Shown here piece by piece: positions 50,769 to 59,873 of a stretch of DNA of 64,000 nucleotides (positions are counted from its first letter, which is position 1; each line of letters begins with the position of its first letter). This DNA is from Ruminococcus sp. (lineage in GTDB: Bacteria; Bacillota; Clostridia; Oscillospirales; Ruminococcaceae). The notes under the pieces are model-generated. The model had not been told where the DNA came from and did not search any database. It was given only the letters and a program-made list of their open reading frames with translations. Location of the stretch: the NCBI RefSeq assembly GCF_017464355.1, contig NZ_JAFUAG010000045.1:124001-188000 (forward strand), in the 5' to 3' direction. Both the position numbers and the translations under genes were made by a program.

Positions 50769-51932
50769 TTACCCTCCTATGTAGATAATGTCGCTGATGT
50801 TGCGGCCTTTGTCGGGAACATTCACCAGTTCGCCCTCATATATCATCATCGCCGAACAGCCGCCGTCCAGATTATAAGCGCTCAGACAGCCCTCATCTGC
50901 CATAATGGCAGCAAGTTCGCTCAGGGTAGCACCCTTTGAGTATCCCTCATCTCTGCCGTCAACCGTGACTATCTTGTAGTGACCGGGGGCTATGTACCCT
51001 ATGGCAGTGCGGGGGTTCGCACTGTTGAGATATGTGGTGGTGTTGAACTTTTCCAGCACCCCGCCATTGCCGTCCAGCAGCATGGGTCCGAAGCACCAGG
51101 CCTGCCATACGCCCTGTGCCAGCACCGCCTCAGTGTCGAATTCCTCATAGGTGTAGGTCTTCATCTCGCCGTTCATGAACAATACGCAAATGTCCACATC
51201 GTTCAGGTCGTCACGGTATTTTATGCCGTTCCTGACCACTATGCCTTCCTCCGAATTTCCGTAGAAATCTCCGTTCACCGCAAAAACAGCACCATGCTGC
51301 TCAGCCATATTGAAAATGGAGTCCTTTATGTTCTTACCGTAGGTGTCCTCAGCCAGAGCAGTTTTCAGTACGTCAACACTTGTCACATAAATATCCGCCG
51401 TGAAGTAGGTTATCTTGTCCTTGTCTTCGCCGAACCACTTTTTCTGTATGTCGATTACAGCGTCATCGCTCTCATAATACTGCACCTGCTCCGAATATAC
51501 CTGTGCATTCAGCACCGTGTTCACCAGACCCTCATCAGCCTCGTATTCATCGGTGTCCGTGTTGTCGAACCAGTTTTCCGAGGTATGCTCATGGTGTTCC
51601 TTTTTCTTCTTTTCCGTTTTTGACTCCGCTTCAGACTCCTCAGCCACGCTATCTGCAGAGCTTCCAGTTTCCGCCGCAGCCGATACATCTTCCTCGGTAT
51701 CATCTGCCTGCTTTTCAGCAGATCTTTCCTTTTCCTCCGACTTCTTCTCAGCTGTCGGCAGCTTGAAGCTGTTCTGCGTACCGCTGTCTGCTGTCGCCAC
51801 CACAGTTCCCTTGTTGTCAGAGGACTGTGGCATAACGTAATCAAACAGCATGAAAGTCCCCACAGCCGCACTTATCAGCAGTGCGTCATTAAGTGCCATT
51901 GCCCATACGGGCATCCTCTTTTTACCCTTCAT
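50769..51932 (-). CDS. Membrane-anchored phosphodiester glycosidase (NAGPA domain)
   Basis: The 387-residue protein has a basic N-terminus, one membrane segment (about 10-32), a long Glu/Lys-rich disordered stalk (about 45-120) and an extracellular NAGPA domain. Key blocks are AVNGDFYGNSEEGIVVRNG, NPRTAIGYIAPGHYKIVTVDGR and LSAYNLDGGCSAMM. Family members cleave GlcNAc-phosphodiesters, and in bacteria they act on surface polysaccharides. The start overlaps the GT2-GtrA gene by 11 bases; an ATG at 51962 is less likely. Confidence 0.87.
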   Translation of the reverse strand: MKGKKRMPVWAMALNDALLISAAVGTFMLFDYVMPQSSDNKGTVVATADSGTQNSFKLPTAEKKSEEKERSAEKQADDTEEDVSAAAETGSSADSVAEESEAESKTEKKKKEHHEHTSENWFDNTDTDEYEADEGLVNTVLNAQVYSEQVQYYESDDAVIDIQKKWFGEDKDKITYFTADIYVTSVDVLKTALAEDTYGKNIKDSIFNMAEQHGAVFAVNGDFYGNSEEGIVVRNGIKYRDDLNDVDICVLFMNGEMKTYTYEEFDTEAVLAQGVWQAWCFGPMLLDGNGGVLEKFNTTTYLNSANPRTAIGYIAPGHYKIVTVDGRDEGYSKGATLSELAAIMADEGCLSAYNLDGGCSAMMIYEGELVNVPDKGRNISDIIYIGG

Positions 51933-52971
51933 CGGTTTTCCGACCTTTCTTCTTGAAAACAAAGCTTCGCTGCATGGTCCAGCTGAACACGAACATGACC
52001 ATCTCGATAGCTATCTTCGCTATATACCCGTTTATCCCCAGCTTTTTCACCAGCAGCTCCAGAAGTTCAGTGTTGATAAAACATATCACCAGTGCAAGCA
52101 GATAATACTTCAATGCCGTCATAAGCACATTGTCCTTGTTTTTAAAGACTAATTTCTTGTTCAGCGTAAAATTCAGCGATGAACTTACAGCCCTTGCAGT
52201 GATGTTAGCAAATCTCAGATCCCCGGTAAAATACAGCACCACCGAGTACCAGCTGTAATCCACCAGAAAACTCAGCAGGGAAGAGCAGGAGAATTTCAGT
52301 ATGTCCCTGTATATTTTGAAAGAATCCGCCACAGGCCTGAAATGCGAGCTTGCGTTGTCATTTATGTATACAGTTTCAATGGGGACTTCGTAAAACTTTA
52401 TGCCCTCTCTGGCAGCCTCCAGCAGCATATTCATCTCGTACTCATATCTGTCCCCGGGAAGCCCCAGCATGAGATCAATAAGCATACTTGAAAATCCCCG
52501 CAGACCCGTCTGGGTATCACTGACCCCCACGCCTGCGGCAAATCTGAAGACCGCCCTGGTGACATTGTTCCCGAACCTGCTGCGAAGGGGGATATCTCCC
52601 GTGAATTTCCTGCAGCCCATTATAAGTCTGTCAGGCTCCTTACTCAGTGCCACCGCTATCTGCTCTATATCCGATACCTTGTGCTGCCCGTCCGAGTCCG
52701 CCGTGATAACACCGTACCTGCCCTGCAAATTCTCCTTAAGATAAGAAAAGGCCGTTTTCAGCGCCGCACCTTTTCCTCGGTTGACTTCATGCTCCAGCAG
52801 CACAGCCTTGTCTTTTACCCTGTCAAATATATCTCGCTTGTCCTCACCGCTGCCGTCGTTGACCACTATCAGCCTGTAGTCTGTCTTTTCGGTGAGTTCA
52901 TCTACGATATCAGCCAGCTTTTCGTCAGGCTCATACGCAGGTATCACGATATATATCCTGTCGATCTCCAT
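51922..52971 (-). CDS. Family 2 glycosyltransferase fused to a GtrA-like membrane domain
   Basis: Residues about 1-225 form a GT2 domain of the polyprenol-phosphate mannosyl/glucosyltransferase type: VIPAYEPDEKLADIV, VVNDGSGED, ITADSDGQHKVSDI (DxD metal motif) and a QTGLRGFSS acceptor loop. The last 115 residues hold four membrane helices of a GtrA domain, which flips or exports lipid-linked sugars. The fusion makes and exports an undecaprenyl-phosphate sugar for surface glycan decoration. It starts 17 bases after the membrane spermidine-synthase-like gene. Confidence 0.9.
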   Translation of the reverse strand: MEIDRIYIVIPAYEPDEKLADIVDELTEKTDYRLIVVNDGSGEDKRDIFDRVKDKAVLLEHEVNRGKGAALKTAFSYLKENLQGRYGVITADSDGQHKVSDIEQIAVALSKEPDRLIMGCRKFTGDIPLRSRFGNNVTRAVFRFAAGVGVSDTQTGLRGFSSMLIDLMLGLPGDRYEYEMNMLLEAAREGIKFYEVPIETVYINDNASSHFRPVADSFKIYRDILKFSCSSLLSFLVDYSWYSVVLYFTGDLRFANITARAVSSSLNFTLNKKLVFKNKDNVLMTALKYYLLALVICFINTELLELLVKKLGINGYIAKIAIEMVMFVFSWTMQRSFVFKKKGRKTDEG

Positions 52972-52988
52972 AAATCAAAACTCCAATA

Positions 52989-54668
52989 TCAGTTGATTAT
53001 ACCGTCAATACCGTCCTCTTTGAATGCTTTTTTGTAATACTGTAGCTCTGATGAGATAAGGTCATCTATGACCTGCATACCCAGCAGCTCCACAGGGGCC
53101 TTGTCATCGGTGAGTATCAGCTCGCCGCCCTCATATCTTTCCATGTTGTAGTAGATATCTGTCATCAGCTCCTGCAGAGCGGGGTCTTCCAGCTGCTGTG
53201 CCCTGCTGTAGAGCCTGTCTGGCATTCCCGTCAGGTCTGAGGCGAACAGCTCACGGTTGGTAGTTCCGCTGACCTTTACCGTATACACATTGCTGAATAC
53301 AGAAGCTATGGTGTCGCTCAGGCATTCATTTATGCTGCCTGCCTTGTCCGAATGCATATTCATGTTGACCACCATTACTCCGCCTGGTTTCAGCGACTGC
53401 TTCACCAGCGTGAAAAACTCCACCGAAGACATCTGGAAAGGTATGGTTATATCCTGATAAGCGTCCACCATGATAACATCGTATTTGAGGTCGCCGATGT
53501 TCGTGTCAGTTACACCTGCGGCACTGCCTGACTTCCTCCTCTGGGAATTCAGCGCCTGCAGATAAGCCCTGCCGTCATAGGTGGTAACGGGGATATCTTC
53601 GTCCAACTCAAAATATTCATGGGCAAGGTCGGTTATCTTGTCGTCTATCTCCACACCTCTGGTGCTTATCCCGGGGAAATACTCCCTGCACTGCTTTGCA
53701 TAGGTACCTGTGCCCATACCGAGTATGAGCATATTCTTCTTGCTTATGTCATCGCCCTCGCTCATGACAGGTGCAGCCATGGCGGTGTCATAATAAAGGC
53801 CTGTCAGCCCGCCGTCCTTCATGTATATGGACTGTATGCCGAAAAGCACATTGGTGGAAAGCGCCACCTGCTCGTCGTCTTCCTTTACCTGAAGATAGTT
53901 GTATACCGACTCACCCTCAAAGACCAGTGTCTTCTCCCAGAAAGCAAATCCCAGTATGGTGCTTACCACACAGCATACCACAAACAGCACTGTGCATACA
54001 GCCACCCTCACATAGCCCCTCTTGCAGGAGATGAAGTAAACTGCCCCCAGCACCAGCAGTATCCCCGAGAATATCAGGAATGTCACCGAGGTGCCCACCG
54101 AGGGTATGGTTATAAAGGTAGGCGCAAAGGTACCTATTATGCTGCCCACCGTGTTGAAAGCACCCAGGGTACCTACCGTTTTGCCGTTGTCATCAAGGCT
54201 GTCAGTGGTGTACTTTACCAGCGAAGGCGTTACCGTGCCCAGCAGGAAAAGGGGATACACGAAAATTATCATGCAGGCCAGAAATGCCGCCCATATAAGG
54301 AAATTCGTGCTTACCGTAACTACCAGCAGTGCCGATACCGCCAGTATCACCAGCTTGCCCACAAAGGGTATGGCCGCTATCCATATGGCCGAAAACAGCA
54401 CCCGCTTGTAAAGCTTGTCAGGGTCAGGGTCCTTGTCCGCCGATCTTCCGCCGAAGTAATTGCCCAGCGCCATGGCTATCATAATGGTGCCTATGATGAT
54501 AGTCCACACTATCTGTGAAGAACTGAAATAAGGCGCCAGCAGCCTGCTCGCTCCCAGCTCCACCGCCATGACAGACATACCCGCAAAAAATTCAGTAAGG
54601 TAAAGATACAGCTTGTTGCTGAGTACACCCTTTGAACTGTTCTTTTCGCCCTTTTTATTCTTTTTCAT
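52989..54668 (-). CDS. Membrane protein with spermidine-synthase-like domain
   Basis: The 559-residue protein has about eight membrane helices in residues 20-250 and a C-terminal methyltransferase-like spermidine synthase domain (about 255-540) with LILGMGTGTYAKQCREYFP, GVEIDDKITDLAHEYF and YDVIMVDAYQDI. Such fused proteins occur in many bacteria; their product is not proven to be spermidine, and the acidic substrate residues of true SpeE are not obvious. It heads the operon with the glycosyltransferase and glycosidase. Confidence 0.85.
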   Translation of the reverse strand: MKKNKKGEKNSSKGVLSNKLYLYLTEFFAGMSVMAVELGASRLLAPYFSSSQIVWTIIIGTIMIAMALGNYFGGRSADKDPDPDKLYKRVLFSAIWIAAIPFVGKLVILAVSALLVVTVSTNFLIWAAFLACMIIFVYPLFLLGTVTPSLVKYTTDSLDDNGKTVGTLGAFNTVGSIIGTFAPTFITIPSVGTSVTFLIFSGILLVLGAVYFISCKRGYVRVAVCTVLFVVCCVVSTILGFAFWEKTLVFEGESVYNYLQVKEDDEQVALSTNVLFGIQSIYMKDGGLTGLYYDTAMAAPVMSEGDDISKKNMLILGMGTGTYAKQCREYFPGISTRGVEIDDKITDLAHEYFELDEDIPVTTYDGRAYLQALNSQRRKSGSAAGVTDTNIGDLKYDVIMVDAYQDITIPFQMSSVEFFTLVKQSLKPGGVMVVNMNMHSDKAGSINECLSDTIASVFSNVYTVKVSGTTNRELFASDLTGMPDRLYSRAQQLEDPALQELMTDIYYNMERYEGGELILTDDKAPVELLGMQVIDDLISSELQYYKKAFKEDGIDGIIN

Positions 54669-54709
54669 CTGTTAACTCTCCGTCCGAATTGGTTTTTGCA
54701 TACACAATT

Positions 54710-54738
54710 ATAATACCACAATTTGTCTGCTTAGTCAA
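54710..54738 (-). promoter_or_regulatory. Promoter of the glycan-like operon
   Basis: On the minus strand TTGACT (54733-54738) and TATTAT (54710-54715), spacer 17 bases. Confidence 0.65.
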
Positions 54739-54783
54739 TGAAAATAACGGTCCCAAAGCGTTTTTCAGTTTTTTATCACAAAC

Positions 54784-54814
54784 AAAAAAACAGGCCTGCA
54801 CCCGCAGACCTGTT
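54784..54814 (-). terminator. Terminator of the MarR operon
   Basis: On the minus strand AACAGGTCTGC / GCAGGCCTGTT with a 4-base loop is followed by TTTTTGT. Confidence 0.85.
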
Positions 54815-54835
54815 CTCATATATCTTCTTGCAAGA

Positions 54836-55033
54836 TCAATTCTGTTTTCTGACTATGGCATAGTCATCGTCCGACCTGTAATAGGGGCAGGCATAATGAG
54901 GTTCGTTGTACAGCCTGTACATCTCGTCCTCGTCCAGGTTGACCTCACAGGTGTAGCACTCGTATTCCTCATCGTATGCGTAATTGTTGCAGCTCTCGCA
55001 GGAGCTGTATGTTTTCTTTTTTCCTTTGTTCAT
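54836..55033 (-). CDS. Small Cys-rich protein (DUF6472-like)
   Basis: The 65-residue protein contains CESCNNYAYDEEYECYTCEV and LDEDEMYRLY, then CPYYRSDDDYAIVRKQN. This pattern is, to my knowledge, conserved in clostridia as DUF6472; the function is unknown. Four cysteines fit a metal site. Its start overlaps the MarR stop (ATGA), so the two are co-translated. Confidence 0.75.
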   Translation of the reverse strand: MNKGKKKTYSSCESCNNYAYDEEYECYTCEVNLDEDEMYRLYNEPHYACPYYRSDDDYAIVRKQN

Positions 55034-55476
55034 TTATCCGTCACCTGACTTAAAACCGCCGTCACCTGTATGAGAGCCTCATACAGCTTTTCCATATCTT
55101 CATCTGATACCCCCGCGAACCTTTTAAGCAGCTCGTCCCGTATCTCAGCCTTCATCTTTTTCAGGAAGCCCTCAGCCTCCTCCGTCAGCGTTATGTTCAC
55201 CACACGCCTGTTGTCAGGCCGATGTTCCCGCCTGATGAACCCCATGTCCACCAGCTGTGAGACCGCCCTTGTGGCCTGCTCGTTGGAGGTGTTTATCCTC
55301 GTGGCAAGCTGCGACATATTCAGCTGACCGCTTACCGAAAGCAGCAGAAGAACTATCTGCTGTGTCCTTGTAACATGGTACTTCTTCTGGTCAAAGGTAT
55401 CAAAGACCAGCTTTCTGCTCAGCGGGTAAATCTTGTAAAATTCCATTATACATTTTGCTCTGGTATCATCATTCAT
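55030..55476 (-). CDS. MarR-family transcriptional regulator
   Basis: The 148-residue protein is a winged helix-turn-helix MarR repressor: VTRTQQIVLLLLSVSGQLNM, LATRINTSNEQATRAVSQL and the wing RREHRPDNRRVVNITLTEEA. GGGGGAG precedes ATG 55476; the frame extends 15 bases further. The operon with the DUF6472-like protein has its own promoter and terminator and is probably self-regulated. Confidence 0.9.
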   Translation of the reverse strand: MNDDTRAKCIMEFYKIYPLSRKLVFDTFDQKKYHVTRTQQIVLLLLSVSGQLNMSQLATRINTSNEQATRAVSQLVDMGFIRREHRPDNRRVVNITLTEEAEGFLKKMKAEIRDELLKRFAGVSDEDMEKLYEALIQVTAVLSQVTDK

Positions 55477-55521
55477 AATGTTCTCCCCCAAACACCGAAT
55501 AAACCACCTGCTTTTCTATAA

Positions 55522-55549
55522 TTATACCACTTAAGGGATATTTGTCAAT
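55522..55549 (-). promoter_or_regulatory. Promoter of the MarR operon
   Basis: On the minus strand TTGACA (55544-55549) and TATAAT (55522-55527), spacer 16 bases, with TGG as extended -10. The palindromic CTTAAG in the spacer is a possible operator core. Confidence 0.75.
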
Positions 55550-55604
55550 GTGCTTTATTTATCAATATTTGATTTTATCAAGCATTGTTTTTGTTCACAA
55601 TTAT

Positions 55605-56081
55605 TTAATTTTCTACATAAGTCAACAGCCTGTCATAGTCGGTCTTTCCCTCAGTGACTTTGTATATCACAAAGCCCCCCGATACTGCGGTGTCACCGTT
55701 GATGATGTACTCCGTGCTGCCTCCATTTTTCATGTTGACAGTTACCTTAAGGCTGTACCCGCTGCGCATACCTATCTCAGACCTCTGCAATCTTACATCA
55801 CCAAGACACTCCACTATCCCGCTGATATCCTTATCATCGGTAAGGGTCACATCCTTTCCCGTGTGGCCGCTGAATATCACTATGCTTTCCACATCTTCCG
55901 CTTTCACATCGATCATCCTGAAAGGCATAAGTGACCATATCCCTGCCCCCACAGTGGCCAGCCCGATACAAGCACCAATGACAGCCTTTGCCCTTCGGCT
56001 GCCTTTGCCGACCTTCCATACCGCCGCCCCGACTGCTGCAAACAGTATGACAAGCGCTCCCGCAAATACCAATACGCTCAT
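55605..56081 (-). CDS. Uncharacterised 158-residue membrane protein
   Basis: Two membrane helices (about 3-22 and 35-52) are followed by an extracellular domain of about 100 residues with VESIVIFSGHTGKDVTLTDD and YSLKVTVNMKNGGSTEYIING. No family is recognised. GGGAGGTG precedes the start. A hairpin terminator stands between it and the VWA lipoprotein gene, so it is probably transcribed at a lower level from the ECF operon or from an unseen promoter. Confidence 0.65.
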   Translation of the reverse strand: MSVLVFAGALVILFAAVGAAVWKVGKGSRRAKAVIGACIGLATVGAGIWSLMPFRMIDVKAEDVESIVIFSGHTGKDVTLTDDKDISGIVECLGDVRLQRSEIGMRSGYSLKVTVNMKNGGSTEYIINGDTAVSGGFVIYKVTEGKTDYDRLLTYVEN

Positions 56082-56093
56082 ATTTACACCTCC

Positions 56094-56126
56094 CGAAAAA
56101 AGGTGCGCCCTGTCTCAGACGCACCC
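56094..56126 (-). terminator. Terminator after the VWA lipoprotein gene
   Basis: On the minus strand GGTGCG / CGCACC, extendable by a few weaker pairs, is followed by TTTTTTC. The ribosome site of the 55605-56081 gene starts right behind it. Confidence 0.75.
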
Positions 56127-56133
56127 CTTGTCA

Positions 56134-57789
56134 TCACTGCTGATCTTCGTAATAGATCTCATAGTCGCTTATCAGCTTCAGCAGATCCTCCGCATTGAGT
56201 TCCAGCCCCTTGGCATAATTTCTTATCTCCTCCACAGTGAACTTCTGCTCAGAGTTGCCCAGGGTCTTTGCGAACATGGCAGCTGCACAGGCAAGCTTCA
56301 TGTTGTCGCTCATGCTGTCCTTGTCCACATAGCTTGCCAGCATGACAGCCTTGTCCACCAGCTTGCTATCGTTCTCGTCCTTCTCCTTGTACCGAACAGA
56401 TACTGTCAGCAATTCCTTGTCAAGGTCGTTCTCGTCAGCCTTTTCAGGTTCTGGGTAAGCCACATCGTCCTGATATTTCAGTGTTCTCTGCTGGCTGTCA
56501 TCGCTGCCGCTGTCGTCCGTGGTGATTATCTCGTAAAGCGCCGTTACCTGCTGGCCTGCACCAACGTCGCCTGCGTCCTTGGTGTCGTCCTCAAAATCCC
56601 GGTCTTCCAGCAGCCTGTTCTCATAGCCCACCAGCTTGTAATATGCCACGTTCGCAGGATTGAACTCTACCTGCACCTTGGTGTCCTTTGCCACCGTGAA
56701 CAGCGTACCGCTCATCTCGGTAACAAGAACTCTTTCAGCCTCCTCTGCGCTGTCGATGTAAGCGTAGTTGCCGTTGCCGTTGTCCGCCAGAGCCTCCAGC
56801 TTGTTGTCCTTGTAGTTGCCCATGCCGAAGCCCAGCACTGAAAGATATATACCCATATCTCTCTTCTCTTCGATAAGCGCTGTCAGCTCCTCCTGAGATG
56901 ACAGACCCACGTTCAGGTCGCCGTCAGTAGCCAGTATGACCCTGTTGTTGCCGCCCTCTATGAAGTACTTCTGCGCCAGCTCGTAAGCCGTGTTTATGCC
57001 CGCAGCACCCGCCGTGGAACCGCCTGCTGTCAGCCCCGCCAGAGTTTCGGCTATCTTAGTGTAGTTGGAACCGCTTTCGCCCTCCAGCTCAACGGTATCC
57101 CTGCCCGCATAGGTAACTATGGATATGCGGTCGTTCTCACCCAGGTTTTCCGCCAGCATGGCAAAAGCCTGTGCCACCAGGGGAAGCTTGTTCTCGTCCG
57201 CCATTGAACCGCTGACATCTATGAGGAACACTATGTTCGAGTCGATGTCCTGTACGTCCACGTCCTTGGCCTGCAGGCCTACCAGCATAAGCTTTGCCTC
57301 ATCGTTCCAGGGGCAGTCGGAAAGCTCGGTGGTTATGCCTATCTTGTTTCCGTCATCGGGCATGGGGTAGTCATACTTGAAGTAATTTATGAACTCTTCT
57401 GTCCTCACCGCGTCAGGCTCTATGTTCTGTTTGTTCTCTATCATTCTCCTGATATTTGTGAATGAAGCTGTGTCCACATCGGTCGAAAATGTTGAAAGCG
57501 GGTGTTCTGCCACACTGAGAAATTCGTTCTCTTCATAATGGGCATATTCTTCGGTGTTTATCTCGGGCAGTGCTTCGTCCGTGTAACTCATCTTGAACTC
57601 AGCATTGTCCTTCATCTCTGTATTATCATCGGTGCGGGTATCGCCAAAGAAGTAATGTTCCTCTCCTGCATCAGCTTTGTTGTCAGAGTAGCTTCCTTCA
57701 TCTTTGGCATCTCCGCAGGAGGTCATCATCGTTATCGCCATTACAAGCGCAGCTGTCATTGCAAATATCTTTCCGGTATTCTCTTTCAT
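56134..57789 (-). CDS. VWA-domain lipoprotein (YfbK-like)
   Basis: The 551-residue protein has a signal peptide with lipobox ITMMTSC (Cys near 25), an N-terminal von Willebrand-related domain (about 80-165) and a VWA domain (about 170-350) with the metal-binding MIDAS motif FLIDVSGSMADENK, T in VTYAGR and D in ATDGDLNVG. The C-terminal third is the DUF3520-like region of YfbK proteins. These proteins sit on the outer membrane-side surface and bind unknown partners. AAAGGA precedes ATG 57789. It follows another lipoprotein in an ECF sigma factor operon. Confidence 0.88.
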   Translation of the reverse strand: MKENTGKIFAMTAALVMAITMMTSCGDAKDEGSYSDNKADAGEEHYFFGDTRTDDNTEMKDNAEFKMSYTDEALPEINTEEYAHYEENEFLSVAEHPLSTFSTDVDTASFTNIRRMIENKQNIEPDAVRTEEFINYFKYDYPMPDDGNKIGITTELSDCPWNDEAKLMLVGLQAKDVDVQDIDSNIVFLIDVSGSMADENKLPLVAQAFAMLAENLGENDRISIVTYAGRDTVELEGESGSNYTKIAETLAGLTAGGSTAGAAGINTAYELAQKYFIEGGNNRVILATDGDLNVGLSSQEELTALIEEKRDMGIYLSVLGFGMGNYKDNKLEALADNGNGNYAYIDSAEEAERVLVTEMSGTLFTVAKDTKVQVEFNPANVAYYKLVGYENRLLEDRDFEDDTKDAGDVGAGQQVTALYEIITTDDSGSDDSQQRTLKYQDDVAYPEPEKADENDLDKELLTVSVRYKEKDENDSKLVDKAVMLASYVDKDSMSDNMKLACAAAMFAKTLGNSEQKFTVEEIRNYAKGLELNAEDLLKLISDYEIYYEDQQ

Positions 57790-57863
57790 AGTTATCATCC
57801 TTTCTGAAAAAAGGTATCTCCCGATCTTTTGACGTATATGTGCCTGTGTATCGGGAAAAGTTA

Positions 57864-58886
57864 TTATCTGTTCAGCCCCTCGGTTATTATCCTTTCACCA
57901 TATGAGGGGTCTATTATCATCTCGGCGGCATTGTCCACTGCCATGCTGTAGCTGCCTTCCCGTCCGCAGATCTGTATGGTCCTGACTTTAAGATCTCCCG
58001 TATCGGTTGTGAAGATATTCAGCGCTTCGTCCAGGCCGATAGTCATGGTTATCTCCACATCAAGGCCGTCTTCCAGACATTTCTCCACATATTCCTCGGT
58101 TATGGGCTGGTCGAGGGTGTGCTGGGCGGTCTCACGGTCGTTCAGGGCTTCAAGGGCTATCTCACATATCCTGTCTGTGTCCATATCATGTACTATCTCA
58201 CCCATGTATGAAGCCACTATCATCTCGTCGTATTTTGCGGGTAACTCAGTGCTGCCTGTTATGACCTGTGCAGCCTCGCCGCCCTCGCCCATGGCGGCGG
58301 CAGTCATTCTGTCAGCATAGCTCTTGTCCATTTCATAACAAGGCGAGCTGCTGCCGTCCTCATACTCTACCCAGAAATAGTAGCCGTTCTCATCTCCCTC
58401 GGCTGTCACACCATAGCCTTCCATGATACTGTCTCCGAGCCTGAAAGGCTTTGCCTCCTCAAACTTTATGTAAGTCAGGAAGCCCTCTGTTTCACGCCTG
58501 TTCAGTTCGTCCATGCTTATGGCCAGGTCTACTGTGTTCTCCTCATCGGTCTGCGCCATAGCCTCCAGAAGAACAGGCGCCGCCTCCATTCTGTTGTCCC
58601 AGCTCTGGCTTATATGACCGTCATTGAAAAGCTCAAACCCAAAGAAGCCGTCCCCGAATATCTCAGCGAGATATTCTTCCCCAAGAATACTCTGTTCCTC
58701 TGCGGTAACTTCTTCCTCAGAGATAGTTTCGTCATCGGTGGGGTACTCTGAGGTGCAGCTTTCTTCGGTAACTTCATTGCCGTTCTCTGCCGCTGCGGCT
58801 GGTGCGGTCTCTTTTTCCTCTACCTGTCCGCACCCCGCGAGTATAGTCATAACTGCCATTGCTGCTGCAATATATCTTTTGTTCAT
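57864..58886 (-). CDS. Uncharacterised lipoprotein in the ECF sigma factor operon
   Basis: The 340-residue protein has a signal peptide with lipobox MTILAGC (Cys near 19), then an acidic Glu/Thr-rich stretch (about 22-70) and a globular part without known motifs. It contains FLTYIKFEEAKPFRLGD and EITMTIGLDEALNIF. The start is ATG 58886, with GGAAG upstream; the frame extends to 58910. It lies between the anti-sigma-like gene and the VWA lipoprotein gene. Confidence 0.7.
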   Translation of the reverse strand: MNKRYIAAAMAVMTILAGCGQVEEKETAPAAAAENGNEVTEESCTSEYPTDDETISEEEVTAEEQSILGEEYLAEIFGDGFFGFELFNDGHISQSWDNRMEAAPVLLEAMAQTDEENTVDLAISMDELNRRETEGFLTYIKFEEAKPFRLGDSIMEGYGVTAEGDENGYYFWVEYEDGSSSPCYEMDKSYADRMTAAAMGEGGEAAQVITGSTELPAKYDEMIVASYMGEIVHDMDTDRICEIALEALNDRETAQHTLDQPITEEYVEKCLEDGLDVEITMTIGLDEALNIFTTDTGDLKVRTIQICGREGSYSMAVDNAAEMIIDPSYGERIITEGLNR

Positions 58887-58916
58887 TTTAATTCTTCCTT
58901 TCTTTGTCAAAAAGTT

Positions 58917-59873
58917 TTATGCCATTTTCCATTCTGTTATAAGCTGGTCCATATCAAGGTATGGTGTGTACTTCATTCTGTCAAAGTAGAAGTCGTTCAC
59001 GTTCAGGCTGTCCTTTTCCAGTGCCACGGAATCATTGTCCAGTGCGCTCCAGCCGTTCTGGTAAACTGCACCGCCGTCCAGGGTCAGCTCTATCTGGGGA
59101 GCATTCTCGAATACTATTGCGTACTGTCCGCCGGAGATCTTTTTCAGGGGCAGCAGATACTCTCTGCCTGCCTGAAGTATGTAAGGTGTGCTGCTTGTCA
59201 GCTCTATATCAGAAGCTGTCACCTCACCGTTCCTGTCATACATTGCATTCACCGTAAGGATATATTCTGCGCTGCCCGTGTCGGGTATCTCTGCGGAGCT
59301 TACCGTTACATCAGCGAAGAACTCGGTCTCTTCCAGTACGTTCTTTTCCACGAAGTATTCGTCGCCCTGAGCCACATAGCCTGCCATGTAGGCTACCGTA
59401 TCAGTGGGGCTGAAAGAAAGCTCCTCATACTTCACCGTGCTGCCGTTATTATAGTATCCAAGATTTCCGTCAACTTCTTCGGTGGCTGCTTCTGCTAATT
59501 CGCCAGGTGCCGCCGTGTCGTCGCTGTGTGCTTCGGCTATTGCGTCGTTTTCTGCCGCACCATCGTCTGCCGATTTTTCTTCCTGTCTTTCAGGTCTGCT
59601 CAGGGGGATATTATCTCTTGCTGTCTTTGCCTTCTTTGATTCGTTGATGATATTCACGCCCGCAAAGATAACTACGAATGCAGCCGCTGCCGCAGCTATC
59701 TTCATGTATCCGCCCGAACGCTTTATCTGCCTGCGGTTCTCTTCCGCCTGTGTATCTGTGTTGTTCTCTGACTCTCTCTTGTCTATCTCATCGGATATCC
59801 TGTTCCACAGCTTATCCATGTCGGGTGCAGTATCCTGGATATGCTGTGTATATTCTCTTTTCAGATCAGCCAT
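58917..59873 (-). CDS. Putative anti-sigma factor
   Basis: The 318-residue protein has a short cytosolic N-terminus (about 1-52) with HIQDTAPDMDKLWNRISDEI, one membrane helix (about 56-75) and a long extracellular part with an acidic linker and a beta-rich domain. This layout is typical of anti-sigma factors. No zinc-binding HxxxCxxC is seen, so it is not of the ZAS type. It overlaps the sigma gene by 8 bases, which is the usual sigma/anti-sigma pairing. Confidence 0.78.
   Translation of the reverse strand: MADLKREYTQHIQDTAPDMDKLWNRISDEIDKRESENNTDTQAEENRRQIKRSGGYMKIAAAAAAFVVIFAGVNIINESKKAKTARDNIPLSRPERQEEKSADDGAAENDAIAEAHSDDTAAPGELAEAATEEVDGNLGYYNNGSTVKYEELSFSPTDTVAYMAGYVAQGDEYFVEKNVLEETEFFADVTVSSAEIPDTGSAEYILTVNAMYDRNGEVTASDIELTSSTPYILQAGREYLLPLKKISGGQYAIVFENAPQIELTLDGGAVYQNGWSALDNDSVALEKDSLNVNDFYFDRMKYTPYLDMDQLITEWKMA

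Noticed and set aside
53619..54518. 299-codon plus-strand frame
   Set aside because: Antisense to the membrane part of the spermidine-synthase-like gene; rich in His, Tyr and Arg as expected of a shadow frame.
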